Source: JACKPD01 sp034003145
GTDB taxonomy: Bacteria > Spirochaetota > Spirochaetia > CADAEX01
Assembly (NCBI GenBank): GCA_034003145.1
Contig: JAVEZE010000020.1
Span: 1-22,024 of the forward strand
Direction: 5' to 3'
Length of the DNA: 22,024 nt
Made by a program: the position numbers and the translations under genes. Of this stretch, positions 15,750-22,024 are shown piece after piece (position 1 is the first letter of the stretch; each line of letters begins with the position of its first letter). The notes beneath the pieces were generated by a model. It did no database searches, had not been told where the DNA came from, and worked only from the letters and a program-made list of their open reading frames with translations.

Positions 15750-18629
15750 TCACCCATTATTGCCGAAAACAGCGGCAAGCAGTTCTTTAAGCTTTGACAT
15801 GCTGTATGGTTTCTGGAGTACCCCTGCAAGATTTTTCCCGGCAAACCTTGCGCCTACATCATCCTTGTTATAGCCGCTTGCGATAATCACTTTAACCTGT
15901 GGATCTATCCTCATAAGCTCGCTGAATGCCTGGCTGCCGTCCATGTGCGGCATTGTAAGATCAAGTATTACAAGATCAATCTTCTCTGGATAACTTGAGA
16001 AAAGATCAACCGCTTCCCTGCCGTCAGCCGCCGCTATAACATTAAACCCAAGATGCTCAAGCATGCTTGAGCCAAGAGCCCTGAGGCTTTCCTCGTCATC
16101 CGCTATAAGCACAGTGCCGCTTCCTTTCCAGGAAGCATTTTCTTTTTCAACATCATAGTTAATATTCTGGCTGCTGCTCTCAAGCGCGGGGAAAAGGACT
16201 TTGAAAGTTGTTCCCCTGTTTTTCTCGCTGTAGACCTTGATGGCCCCCTTGTGGGCTCGGACAATCCCAAGCACCGCGGCAAGGCCAAGCCCCCGGCCAG
16301 TGAATTTTGTTGTAAAGAAAGGCTCAAAGATATGCTCCAGCGTCTCCCTTTCCATGCCGCAGCCGGTATCTGCAACCTCAACATAGACATAATAACCAGG
16401 TGTAAGCTCTTTAAACAAATCTGTTCTGCTTAAATAATCAGCATCGCATTTGACTGCACCAAGCGAGATTGTAACTACACCGCTCCTCTGGCCGATGGCA
16501 TCTGAGGCGTTTATAATAAGGTTCATTATTATCTGCCTGATCTGGGAAGGATCTGCCATAATGGGGGGAAGCCCTTTTTCAAGATCAAGGTTAAGTATAG
16601 CTTTTTTGGAAATTGAGGTTTTAAGAAGATGGACCATTTCCTCAATCATTTCAAGAAGATCAACCCTTTCAAGGAAAAAAGAGGCTTTTCCTGAATAGGC
16701 AAGCATCTGCCGGCAAAGATCAGCTGCCCTCCGGGCTGCAGTCTCAATCTCTTTAAGACTCCTCCTTGCCGGTGAAAGGGATGAAAGCTCATCAAGCGCC
16801 AGCTCCGCGTGGCCGAGAACCGCCATCAGGATATTATTAAAGTCATGCGCTATTCCGCCCGCAAGAACGCCGAGGCTTTCAAGTTTCTGTGTCTGCTGTA
16901 TCTGCCGTTCAAAAACTATCCTCTCTTCCTCCATTTTTTTTACTTCAGTGATATCCTGATTCACTATAATAGCACCATCAATATTTCCAGCATCATCAAG
17001 CACCGGCGAGGTGTGGTTAAGAATTATTCTTTTGCAGCCGTCCATCGCCTCGATCTCAAGCAGCTCATCCCTTATAGTCGCGCCTTTGGTAATTGTATGG
17101 TAAAGCGCCCAGTCATCCGGCTTTACCTCTTCCCCCGAAGGCAGATGTTTAGCCTTGAAAACGCTGTAATCACTGATTCCCTCTTTTTGATCGGTACCCC
17201 AGATTTTAATCCCCATCGGATTTCCTGAAATAAGGGTCCCTTTTTTATCTGCGATCCACAGCCCCACTGGAAGTATCTCAAATATCTTGCCGAGAAGGTT
17301 TTCCCTTTTCCTCAACTCTTCATCAGCTTTATTTTTTTCTGTAATATCCCTTGCTGCGGCATATATAAGGTTCCCCTGCGGGTTTGAGCGCCATTCAAGC
17401 AGCCTGTATTCCCCGGACTTTGTCCTGTAGCGGTTTTCAAAATTATATATCTGCTGCTGTCTTTCAAGTGCCTGTATTGACAAATCAGTTTTAGCAATAT
17501 CATCAGGGTGGATAAAATCAGTATAGTTTTTCCCGGTAAGCTCTTCTACAGTATAACCAAGCACATTTTCCCATGCCTTGTTGAGTTTCACGAAAGTTCC
17601 GGCTGTATCTGCTATGCAAAGCATATCTATTGTAAGGTCAAAAAAGTTTTCAAGCTCATCAGTTTTTAGAAGCAGCTCATGCTCAGCCTTTTTTCTCCTT
17701 TTAATTGAGCGATAGGCTGCCATTATTACAAAAAACTGCAGAACCAGAATAACTGCAAGTATTACAAAAAATATTATTGTTCTTTTTCTAAGCTGTTCAG
17801 CTCGTTCGGTAAAATCTGTCATGTTAAGCAGTATTCCAAAGACTTTACCGGTTTCCCTGTTGTAATGGGCAACAGACCTTATTGTTAGGATAGCGTTATC
17901 TGATCTTCTTTTTATTTTGAAGGTCACATCATAGGGCTCATTATGCAGGACAAGCTTGGTAAGGGCATTATCAAGTATTTCCCTGTACTCTGGAAGGGCT
18001 GTATTTTTTATCTTTTCAAGGGAATTGAAAGTTGTGTCAAATCCATAAAGAAGTTTTGCCCCCTCTGACCCCTTTATCTCTTTTTTTTCCAGATCAAGTT
18101 CCCAGTGGCCAAGCTGGGCAAGCTGCTCTGCCTGATTGTGTATTTCATAGCTTCGAAGAAGCTCTTTTTCAAGCTCAGTTCTTTCTGTAATATCATTGAT
18201 TATGGAAAAAAGAAGCAGTTTGCCGTCTGATACAACAGGGTGAGATGTTACAGCGACACTCTTTACTTCCCCTCCTGAAACTTTATGCCTGAAAATAAAA
18301 TATTTCTTTTCACCAGTTTTTGCCGCATTTATTTCAGTCCGGATTTCATCTGGCATCATTATATTAAGATCTTCTACCTTCATTGATTCAAGCTGAGCCG
18401 CCTTCTTTCCGTAGAATTTCAGGGCCGCGGAGTTAGCTTTTAAAATCGCCCCGTTTTCCGGATCAATTACCAGCATCGGGGCTTCAATATTTGAAAAAGC
18501 TTCCTTAAAAAAACTGTCTGGGACAGGAGAGGAAAAGAGGGACTGAGTGAAAAAGAGCAATACCAATACCAACAACATATTGTTAAAGAACTTTGTTGAT
18601 TTTATATTGGAATTGACATTACTCTTCAT
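15750..18629 (-). CDS. Membrane-bound PAS hybrid histidine kinase with receiver domain
   Basis: The 959-residue product is a hybrid two-component sensor. The ATG at 18629 was preferred over one at 18641 because GGAG (18636-18639) stands six bases before it, while the upstream ATG has none and lies within that site. Domains in order: signal-like membrane segment (about 17-32), two PAS-like regions (about 45-270), second membrane segment (284-306) followed by RSIKRRKK, two more PAS/PAC regions (about 330-435 and 447-560), the HisKA helix with the phospho-acceptor H595 (AGGIAHDFNN), an ATPase domain (NLIINASDAI, ADTGCGM, GRGLGLAAV), and a receiver with ADDEE, phospho-acceptor D890 (VILDLTMPHMDG) and QKPYS. 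No partner regulator is adjacent. The stimulus is unknown. The gene converges on the U32 gene with a 75-base gap and no clear terminator. Confidence 0.93.
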   Translation of the reverse strand: MKSNVNSNIKSTKFFNNMLLVLVLLFFTQSLFSSPVPDSFFKEAFSNIEAPMLVIDPENGAILKANSAALKFYGKKAAQLESMKVEDLNIMMPDEIRTEINAAKTGEKKYFIFRHKVSGGEVKSVAVTSHPVVSDGKLLLFSIINDITERTELEKELLRSYEIHNQAEQLAQLGHWELDLEKKEIKGSEGAKLLYGFDTTFNSLEKIKNTALPEYREILDNALTKLVLHNEPYDVTFKIKRRSDNAILTIRSVAHYNRETGKVFGILLNMTDFTERAEQLRKRTIIFFVILAVILVLQFFVIMAAYRSIKRRKKAEHELLLKTDELENFFDLTIDMLCIADTAGTFVKLNKAWENVLGYTVEELTGKNYTDFIHPDDIAKTDLSIQALERQQQIYNFENRYRTKSGEYRLLEWRSNPQGNLIYAAARDITEKNKADEELRKRENLLGKIFEILPVGLWIADKKGTLISGNPMGIKIWGTDQKEGISDYSVFKAKHLPSGEEVKPDDWALYHTITKGATIRDELLEIEAMDGCKRIILNHTSPVLDDAGNIDGAIIVNQDITEVKKMEEERIVFERQIQQTQKLESLGVLAGGIAHDFNNILMAVLGHAELALDELSSLSPARRSLKEIETAARRAADLCRQMLAYSGKASFFLERVDLLEMIEEMVHLLKTSISKKAILNLDLEKGLPPIMADPSQIRQIIMNLIINASDAIGQRSGVVTISLGAVKCDADYLSRTDLFKELTPGYYVYVEVADTGCGMERETLEHIFEPFFTTKFTGRGLGLAAVLGIVRAHKGAIKVYSEKNRGTTFKVLFPALESSSQNINYDVEKENASWKGSGTVLIADDEESLRALGSSMLEHLGFNVIAAADGREAVDLFSSYPEKIDLVILDLTMPHMDGSQAFSELMRIDPQVKVIIASGYNKDDVGARFAGKNLAGVLQKPYSMSKLKELLAAVFGNNG

Positions 18630-18660
18630 ACAAAACTCCATATTAAAGATGCTAATAATA

Positions 18661-18669
18661 ATTATAACA
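18661..18669 (-). promoter_or_regulatory. Extended -10 promoter of the histidine kinase gene
   Basis: On the - strand the sequence reads TGTTATAAT, a perfect TATAAT with the TG extension. Transcription would start near 18654, giving a leader of about 25 bases to the ATG at 18629. No good -35 is seen, as is common for extended -10 promoters. This position also supports the 18629 start. Confidence 0.6.
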
Positions 18670-18895
18670 GAGGTTTGAGAGTTTTTGTTGCGAAAAACCT
18701 AATGATGGGAAAAAAGTGAATAACTTACAGGTGCTTTTGACATGAAAAAATATTTGGAAGGTTAATTGAATCAATCTGTAGTATTAATCAAGTTTAGAAA
18801 TGTAATAAACATCATGAGCTGTATTTAAATTTAAATGATAACGAGCTAAGGTCAATAAATGGTTTTTTCAAAAATTATATTGAAAATGATCAATC
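18670..18895. other. AT-rich gene-free stretch with one promoter-like site
   Basis: This stretch between the kinase promoter and the structured RNA has no convincing coding frame. On the + strand a perfect TTGACA (18737-18742) precedes GTTAAT (18761-18766) with an 18-base spacer, a possible promoter reading toward the RNA. An 11-base inverted repeat, ATTGA-a-TCAAT, lies at 18765-18775. I see nothing else supportable. Confidence 0.4.
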
Positions 18896-18929
18896 TTGCA
18901 GAAGTTGGGTTTTCGGGTAATAATATAGT
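18896..18929 (+). promoter_or_regulatory. Candidate promoter of the structured RNA
   Basis: TTGCAG (18896-18901) is followed, 16 bases on, by TAATAA (18918-18923); TAATAT (18921-18926) is an alternative -10. Transcription would begin about 18930-18934, immediately before the RNA stem at 18936. The -35 matches four of six consensus bases. Confidence 0.4.
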
Positions 18930-18990
18930 TAACACACGCGCCGCACCGCTCCCCGATAAGGGTGATGTGCATCATGGGCGCGTTTTTTTA
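18930..18990 (+). ncRNA. Structured small RNA ending in an intrinsic terminator, abiF-RNA-like
   Basis: A 7-bp closing stem pairs ACGCGCC (18936-18942) with GGCGCGT (18977-18983), followed directly by a run of seven T (18983-18989). Inside, GCAC (18943-18946) can pair with GTGC (18967-18970), and CCC (18952-18954) with GGG (18960-18962) across a GATAA loop. Alternatively TGAT/ATCA (18963-18966/18971-18974) forms a hairpin whose loop is the same GTGC, so a pseudoknot with GCAC is conceivable. The structured core is about 50 nt, and the terminator falls before the next gene's ribosome site. Position directly upstream of an Abi_2 gene matches the published abiF RNA motif as I remember it. I cannot align it to that consensus here, so an ordinary terminator or attenuator remains possible. 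Confidence 0.6.
18936..18989 (+). terminator. Intrinsic terminator formed by the RNA's outer stem
   Basis: The GC-rich 7-bp stem (18936-18942 with 18977-18983) runs straight into seven T. The enclosed 34 bases fold further, so the hairpin is larger than a minimal terminator. It should release most transcripts 20 bases before the Abi_2 ATG, leaving toxin expression to read-through. Confidence 0.7.
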
Positions 18991-19008
18991 TCTCCAAGGG
19001 GCAGATAA

Positions 19009-19932
19009 ATGACTGATAATGAAATCTCTCTCAAGTCCTACCCCAAAGAATGAAAATCCTGTGAACAACAGATTGATTTACTTAAAAAAAGGGGAGTAAT
19101 TATTGCAGATGATTCTTCTGCCTTCAGTTTTCTGCAGCACGTGACATATTACCGCTTCAGCGGGTACTGTCTTGCTTTTGAATCTAAAAGACATCATTTT
19201 ATCCCCGGAACTACATTTGAAGCAATCAGATACTCACATGAATTCGATAATTCATTGCGCAACCTGATTTCACAGGCGCTGGCAATAATTGAAATAGATT
19301 TAAGGAATGCTATTTCCCAAAATTTTGGAAAAATTCACGGACCTTTCGGCCACACAAAGAGAAATAATTTTTTCAAAACTTTTTATCATGATTTATGGAT
19401 CAAAAGCTGCAGAGATTCTGCAGAAAAAGCCAAAGAGCTCTTTATTGAGCATTACCGCATTAACTACAGGGAATTCCCTGATCTGCCAATCTGGATGACA
19501 GCAGAAATTATTTCTTTCGGAGACCTTTCCAGAATGTACAAGGGGATGCTTAAAAGCGATCAAAGGATGACAGTAAAAAGATACAAAAAGCAGCCACGGG
19601 AATTTGTATCATGGCTTCATCATCTCGTTTATATAAGAAACATATGCGCCCATCATGCTCGGTTCTGGGATAGACATTGGGCAATCAAGCCGGAACTACC
19701 CTCAAGTACTTTCTGGTCAAATCCTCTTTTACCGGGGAATGAGCGGCTCTTTTCTACATTACTTATAATATCTTCAATGCTCGAAGCTATACCCAATGCC
19801 TCAGTATTTAAAAAAAACTGGAAAGAAAATATTGAAAAACTTTTACTGCATCTTCCTGATGTTCCTGATCCAAATAAGCTTTTGGGATTGACATCAGAAT
19901 GGATGATGCACCCAGTGTGGAATACGAGGTAA
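19009..19932 (+). pseudogene. Abi_2/AbiF family HEPN protein gene with in-frame TGA at codon 15
   Basis: The 308-codon frame starts at ATG 19009, with AGGGG (18997-19001) seven bases upstream, and reads MTDNEISLKSYPKE, then TGA (19051-19053). It continues in the same frame with KSCEQQIDLLKKRGVII and a YYRFSGY motif. That order (KSYPKEW, QIdLLKkRG, YYRlsGY) is how AbiD/AbiF proteins normally begin, so the stop most likely replaced a TGG Trp codon. A GTG at 19141 opens the remaining 263 codons but would remove this conserved start. The HEPN ribonuclease motif RNxxAH is RNICAH at R210-H215, counting from 19009. IEIDLRNAIS and PIWM also fit the family. Such proteins are abortive-infection or toxin ribonucleases. 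The single defect suggests recent inactivation, read-through or sequence error. Confidence 0.8.
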
Positions 19933-19990
19933 AAATCAGGTCAAATTCATTGTACCCAACACAAATGCTTTTAGGCAAAACGACTTAATA

Positions 19991-20827
19991 TTAAATCACT
20001 CCCCTGCCGGAAAGAGCGTGAGCCATGAGGAAAGTCGCAAGGGGCCTCTCATCAGCAAAGCTGCCCCATGAGCTGTCCGAATTCTGCATAGCAATTATAT
20101 TTTTTTCAATTCTTTCAAGCTGCCTCAAGGCTGAAGGATGGCTTGAGTGGGCAAGAATATTATACCCATGCCATGGGGCTATCCCTTGCCAGAGCCCGCT
20201 TTCCTGCTCCTGCCTCCTTTCCATCTCTTCAACCGCACTTGTTACACCAGGTATTGCAATACTTCCCTCAACAATTAGGGTTCCACGCAGGAAATTATAG
20301 AGTTCTGCCGTCTCTATACTTTCACAATGGATACTGATTCTTTTTCCTTCCCCGGCTGCCAGAATCTGCCACTGGGGTTCACTGTGTTGTCCAAACACAG
20401 CAGCACTGAAAAGCCACGCGTGAAGCGGGAAAAAACTGCCGCCGCCAGATTCAAACGGCAGATCAAAGAATAACGTTTTATCCCTTGTTCCACCAGTCTC
20501 ACCTGCCGCTGAACCATCAGCATATTTCCGCAAGCGTAAAAGAGCCCTCTCAACATCTTTACATGATTCCCTTACAGTAAGGTGGAGAAAGAAAAGTTCC
20601 CTTACAAGGGTGTAAAGTGAGCTATTTACTGCTGCGCCTATTCCTGTTCCAGGATCAATTGTCTCTTTTGCAGCTTCTATCCTTTCAAAGCTTCCCTTCG
20701 CATAGTCAAGCGCCCTCCTTCGCCAGTCAGGCAAGTGCCGCTCTCCTTTCCATTTTCCGTCAGCATATATCCTGTACGGGCTTTCTTTAGGCCATTCATA
20801 AAAGCGCGGATCTTTGATATTTTTCAT
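19991..20827 (-). CDS. Protein of unknown function with toroid-repeat-like C-terminus
   Basis: The predicted product is 278 residues. The ATG at 20827 is preferred to one at 20863 because AGAGGA (20831-20836) lies just upstream of it, while the first has no ribosome site. I do not recognise the family. It lacks a signal peptide and membrane segments, so it is probably cytoplasmic. The middle is helical and rich in Leu, Arg and Glu, with the gly-rich break ESGGGSFFPLHAW. Near the C-terminus MQNSDSSWGSFADERPLAT resembles the QN-D-G-SWG repeat of squalene cyclase, prenyltransferase and related alpha/alpha-toroid proteins, but only one such repeat is visible. It converges on the Abi_2 gene with a 58-base gap and is divergent from the DUF1007 gene. 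Confidence 0.75.
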   Translation of the reverse strand: MKNIKDPRFYEWPKESPYRIYADGKWKGERHLPDWRRRALDYAKGSFERIEAAKETIDPGTGIGAAVNSSLYTLVRELFFLHLTVRESCKDVERALLRLRKYADGSAAGETGGTRDKTLFFDLPFESGGGSFFPLHAWLFSAAVFGQHSEPQWQILAAGEGKRISIHCESIETAELYNFLRGTLIVEGSIAIPGVTSAVEEMERRQEQESGLWQGIAPWHGYNILAHSSHPSALRQLERIEKNIIAMQNSDSSWGSFADERPLATFLMAHALSGRGVI

Positions 20828-20936
20828 ATTTCCTCTGTACGGATTATAAAGGTTTGAAAACATCTGTTCAAGATTTTAAAAAAACAGCCTCTTTAATAGA
20901 CAAAACAGATCAGGATGTGTTAAGTTCCTTTACATA

Positions 20937-21581
20937 ATGATCTGCCCAAAAAAACTTTTTGTTTCTTTTTTATTGTTTTTCTGCTTAACTGCTTCCCTGT
21001 TTTCTCATCCCCACACATTTATTGATTCAGTAGTTGAATGCGAATTTAATGAATCAGGAATATCAGGTTTCTGGATTAACTGGAGTTTTGATCCCATGTT
21101 CGCGACCTCAATAATTATGGATTTTGACCGCGACAAAAACGGCGTTTTCTCAAAGTCAGAAATAAAGGATATAAGGGAAAATGCTTTTTCAAACCTTGAG
21201 AATTTTAATTATTTTATTTACATAACTGAAAACAGAAAAACAAGACGTCCAATTACAGTAACAAATTTCTCAGCTTCAATAGTTGAAGATGATATTATCT
21301 ACAGATTTTTTGTTCCCTATAATTCGTCAGCTGCAGATAAACAAAACAGCGTAATTATCGCAATTTATGATGAGACTTTTTTCTGTGACATTTCCATAAA
21401 ATCGGTAAAAACAGTTCCTGATGATATTTCAGATATTTTCACCATTGAAAAAAAAATAAGAATAAATGAGGAAAAAACAATAAAATATGATAACGCTTTT
21501 CAGTCAATAACAAGGGATGGAGCCTCTTATACCGGTTTTGTCAATCCACAGGAAATTGTAATCAGGTTCTCAAAAAAATGA
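20937..21581 (+). CDS. DUF1007 family periplasmic protein, metal-transport partner
   Basis: The 214-residue product has a signal peptide (MICPKK, hydrophobic run to LFS) followed directly by HPHTFID at residues 24-30, the hallmark of DUF1007. If cleavage falls after S23, the mature protein would begin with histidine. An EF-hand-type loop is complete at 64-75 (D64, D66, N68, G69, F71, E75). The stop overlaps the ATG of a NicO-type transporter gene (ATGA, 21578-21581), the usual partner of this family, so both probably serve nickel, cobalt or other divalent metal movement across the envelope. No Shine-Dalgarno is seen before the ATG; the start is fixed by the signal peptide. The exact metal and whether the protein binds it are not established by sequence. 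Confidence 0.85.
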   Translation: MICPKKLFVSFLLFFCLTASLFSHPHTFIDSVVECEFNESGISGFWINWSFDPMFATSIIMDFDRDKNGVFSKSEIKDIRENAFSNLENFNYFIYITENRKTRRPITVTNFSASIVEDDIIYRFFVPYNSSAADKQNSVIIAIYDETFFCDISIKSVKTVPDDISDIFTIEKKIRINEEKTIKYDNAFQSITRDGASYTGFVNPQEIVIRFSKK

Positions 21582-22024
21582 CAAACCGAATAGTTTTTTT
21601 ATCTATAATTTTATTTATTTTAACCCTGGGCAGCAATCTTTATTCGCAGGCCAACAGCGCAAATCCATTTTACAGCGGCACAAAACAGAACCAGATTTCA
21701 AAAAATATGCCAGCCAAAAACAATAGTTTTATCCAATATATCACGGAAGTTCAGAAGAATATTAACAGGAAAACATCTGATATCATAAATAACTACAGGC
21801 AAAATAAAAGCGGTAATCTTCTTTTATATATTGCCGGAATATCATTTATCTACGGCTTTATACACGCAATGACGCCGGGACACGGGAAAAGCATCATACT
21901 TGGCTGGATTCTTGCTTCTCAAAGAACATTTATAAAAGTCCTTTTCACATCTGTCCTTGGAATGCTTTTACATGTTTTTAATTCTGTAATCATGGTTTTT
22001 GTAATCTGGTATTTTATGAAGGGT
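21578..22024 (+). CDS. NicO-type nickel/cobalt transporter, N-terminal part (3' end outside window)
   Basis: 149 codons are present and the frame is still open at the right edge. The product starts with a signal-like segment (MTNRIVFLSIILFILTL to about residue 23), then a polar stretch, then a membrane helix leading to the family motif HAMTPGHGKS at residues 96-105. This matches the His-x4-5-GH metal site of RcnA/NicO permeases (H96 and H102). A second hydrophobic helix follows near the edge. The ATG overlaps the stop of the DUF1007 gene, so translation is probably coupled. Members export or import nickel and cobalt; direction is not readable here. The remaining helices must lie beyond the window. 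Confidence 0.88.
   Translation, partial: MTNRIVFLSIILFILTLGSNLYSQANSANPFYSGTKQNQISKNMPAKNNSFIQYITEVQKNINRKTSDIINNYRQNKSGNLLLYIAGISFIYGFIHAMTPGHGKSIILGWILASQRTFIKVLFTSVLGMLLHVFNSVIMVFVIWYFMKG

Noticed and set aside
18823..18836. 14-base perfect palindrome ATTTAAATTTAAAT
   Set aside because: It consists only of A and T in an AT-rich spacer, where such symmetry is expected by chance, and it is not placed at a clear promoter.
19051..19053. TGA read as selenocysteine or as tryptophan by an alternative code
   Set aside because: Other intact genes here end in TGA (657-659, 15750-15752, 21579-21581), so TGA is a normal stop. Selenocysteine at this point of an Abi_2 protein has no family precedent known to me, and I did not identify a convincing SECIS-type hairpin after it.
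19141..19932. GTG at 19141 as the true start of the Abi_2 gene
   Set aside because: No ribosome site precedes it, and it would remove the QQIDLLKKRG segment that family members carry, which is encoded in the same frame upstream.
1..22024. CRISPR arrays, tRNA or rRNA genes, insertion sequences
   Set aside because: Reading both strands by eye showed no regularly spaced direct repeats, no tRNA cloverleaf, no transposase and no terminal inverted repeats.

Overview
The window looks like a bacterial chromosome segment from a spirochaete-like organism with moderate to low GC. The main hint is a 2713-codon, coiled-coil-rich exported protein whose layout recalls the very large uncharacterised proteins of Leptospira and relatives (TIGR04388-like, from memory). 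The phosphonate genes fit but are not diagnostic, so the taxonomic assignment is tentative. TGA is used as an ordinary stop by several intact genes, which indicates the standard bacterial code.

Layout, left to right. (1) 1-1966, + strand: the end of a phosphonopyruvate decarboxylase gene overlaps, by ATGA, a gene fusing a cytidylyltransferase-like domain to phosphoenolpyruvate mutase. Together they make phosphonoacetaldehyde from PEP. The fused domain suggests a later CMP-activated aminoethylphosphonate for surface decoration. A bidirectional terminator follows. (2) 2045-2647, - strand: a Mn-type superoxide dismutase with a palindrome beside its ribosome site. (3) 2758-11623, - strand: the giant exported protein, with a small secreted protein gene overlapping its 3' end. 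The giant has two blocks of tryptophans spaced 15/14/15/14 residues and a C-terminus with peptidase-like histidine and Cys-His-Asn motifs. (4) 11761-15674, + strand: a GNAT acetyltransferase, the nucleotidase SurE and a U32 family protein with cysteine clusters. The U32 gene has a GTG start just below an extended -10 and no Shine-Dalgarno. (5) 15750-18629, - strand: a membrane hybrid histidine kinase with four PAS-like regions and a receiver.

(6) 18670-19932, + strand, is the most interesting part. A promoter-like stretch leads into a compact structured RNA that ends in a seven-T intrinsic terminator. Twenty bases later comes an Abi_2/AbiF-type gene with a HEPN ribonuclease motif. This is the arrangement of the 'abiF RNA' plus AbiF pairs, which are regarded as RNA-regulated toxin or defence systems related to the ancestry of Cas13. 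Here the toxin frame carries a TGA at codon 15, and the family-typical sequence continues in the same frame after it. The copy is therefore probably inactivated, unless read through or a sequencing error.

(7) 19991-20827, - strand: an unrecognised protein with a toroid-repeat-like C-terminus. (8) 20937 to the right edge, + strand: a DUF1007 periplasmic protein overlapping (ATGA) a NicO-type nickel/cobalt transporter that runs off the window, a probable divalent metal export or homeostasis pair.
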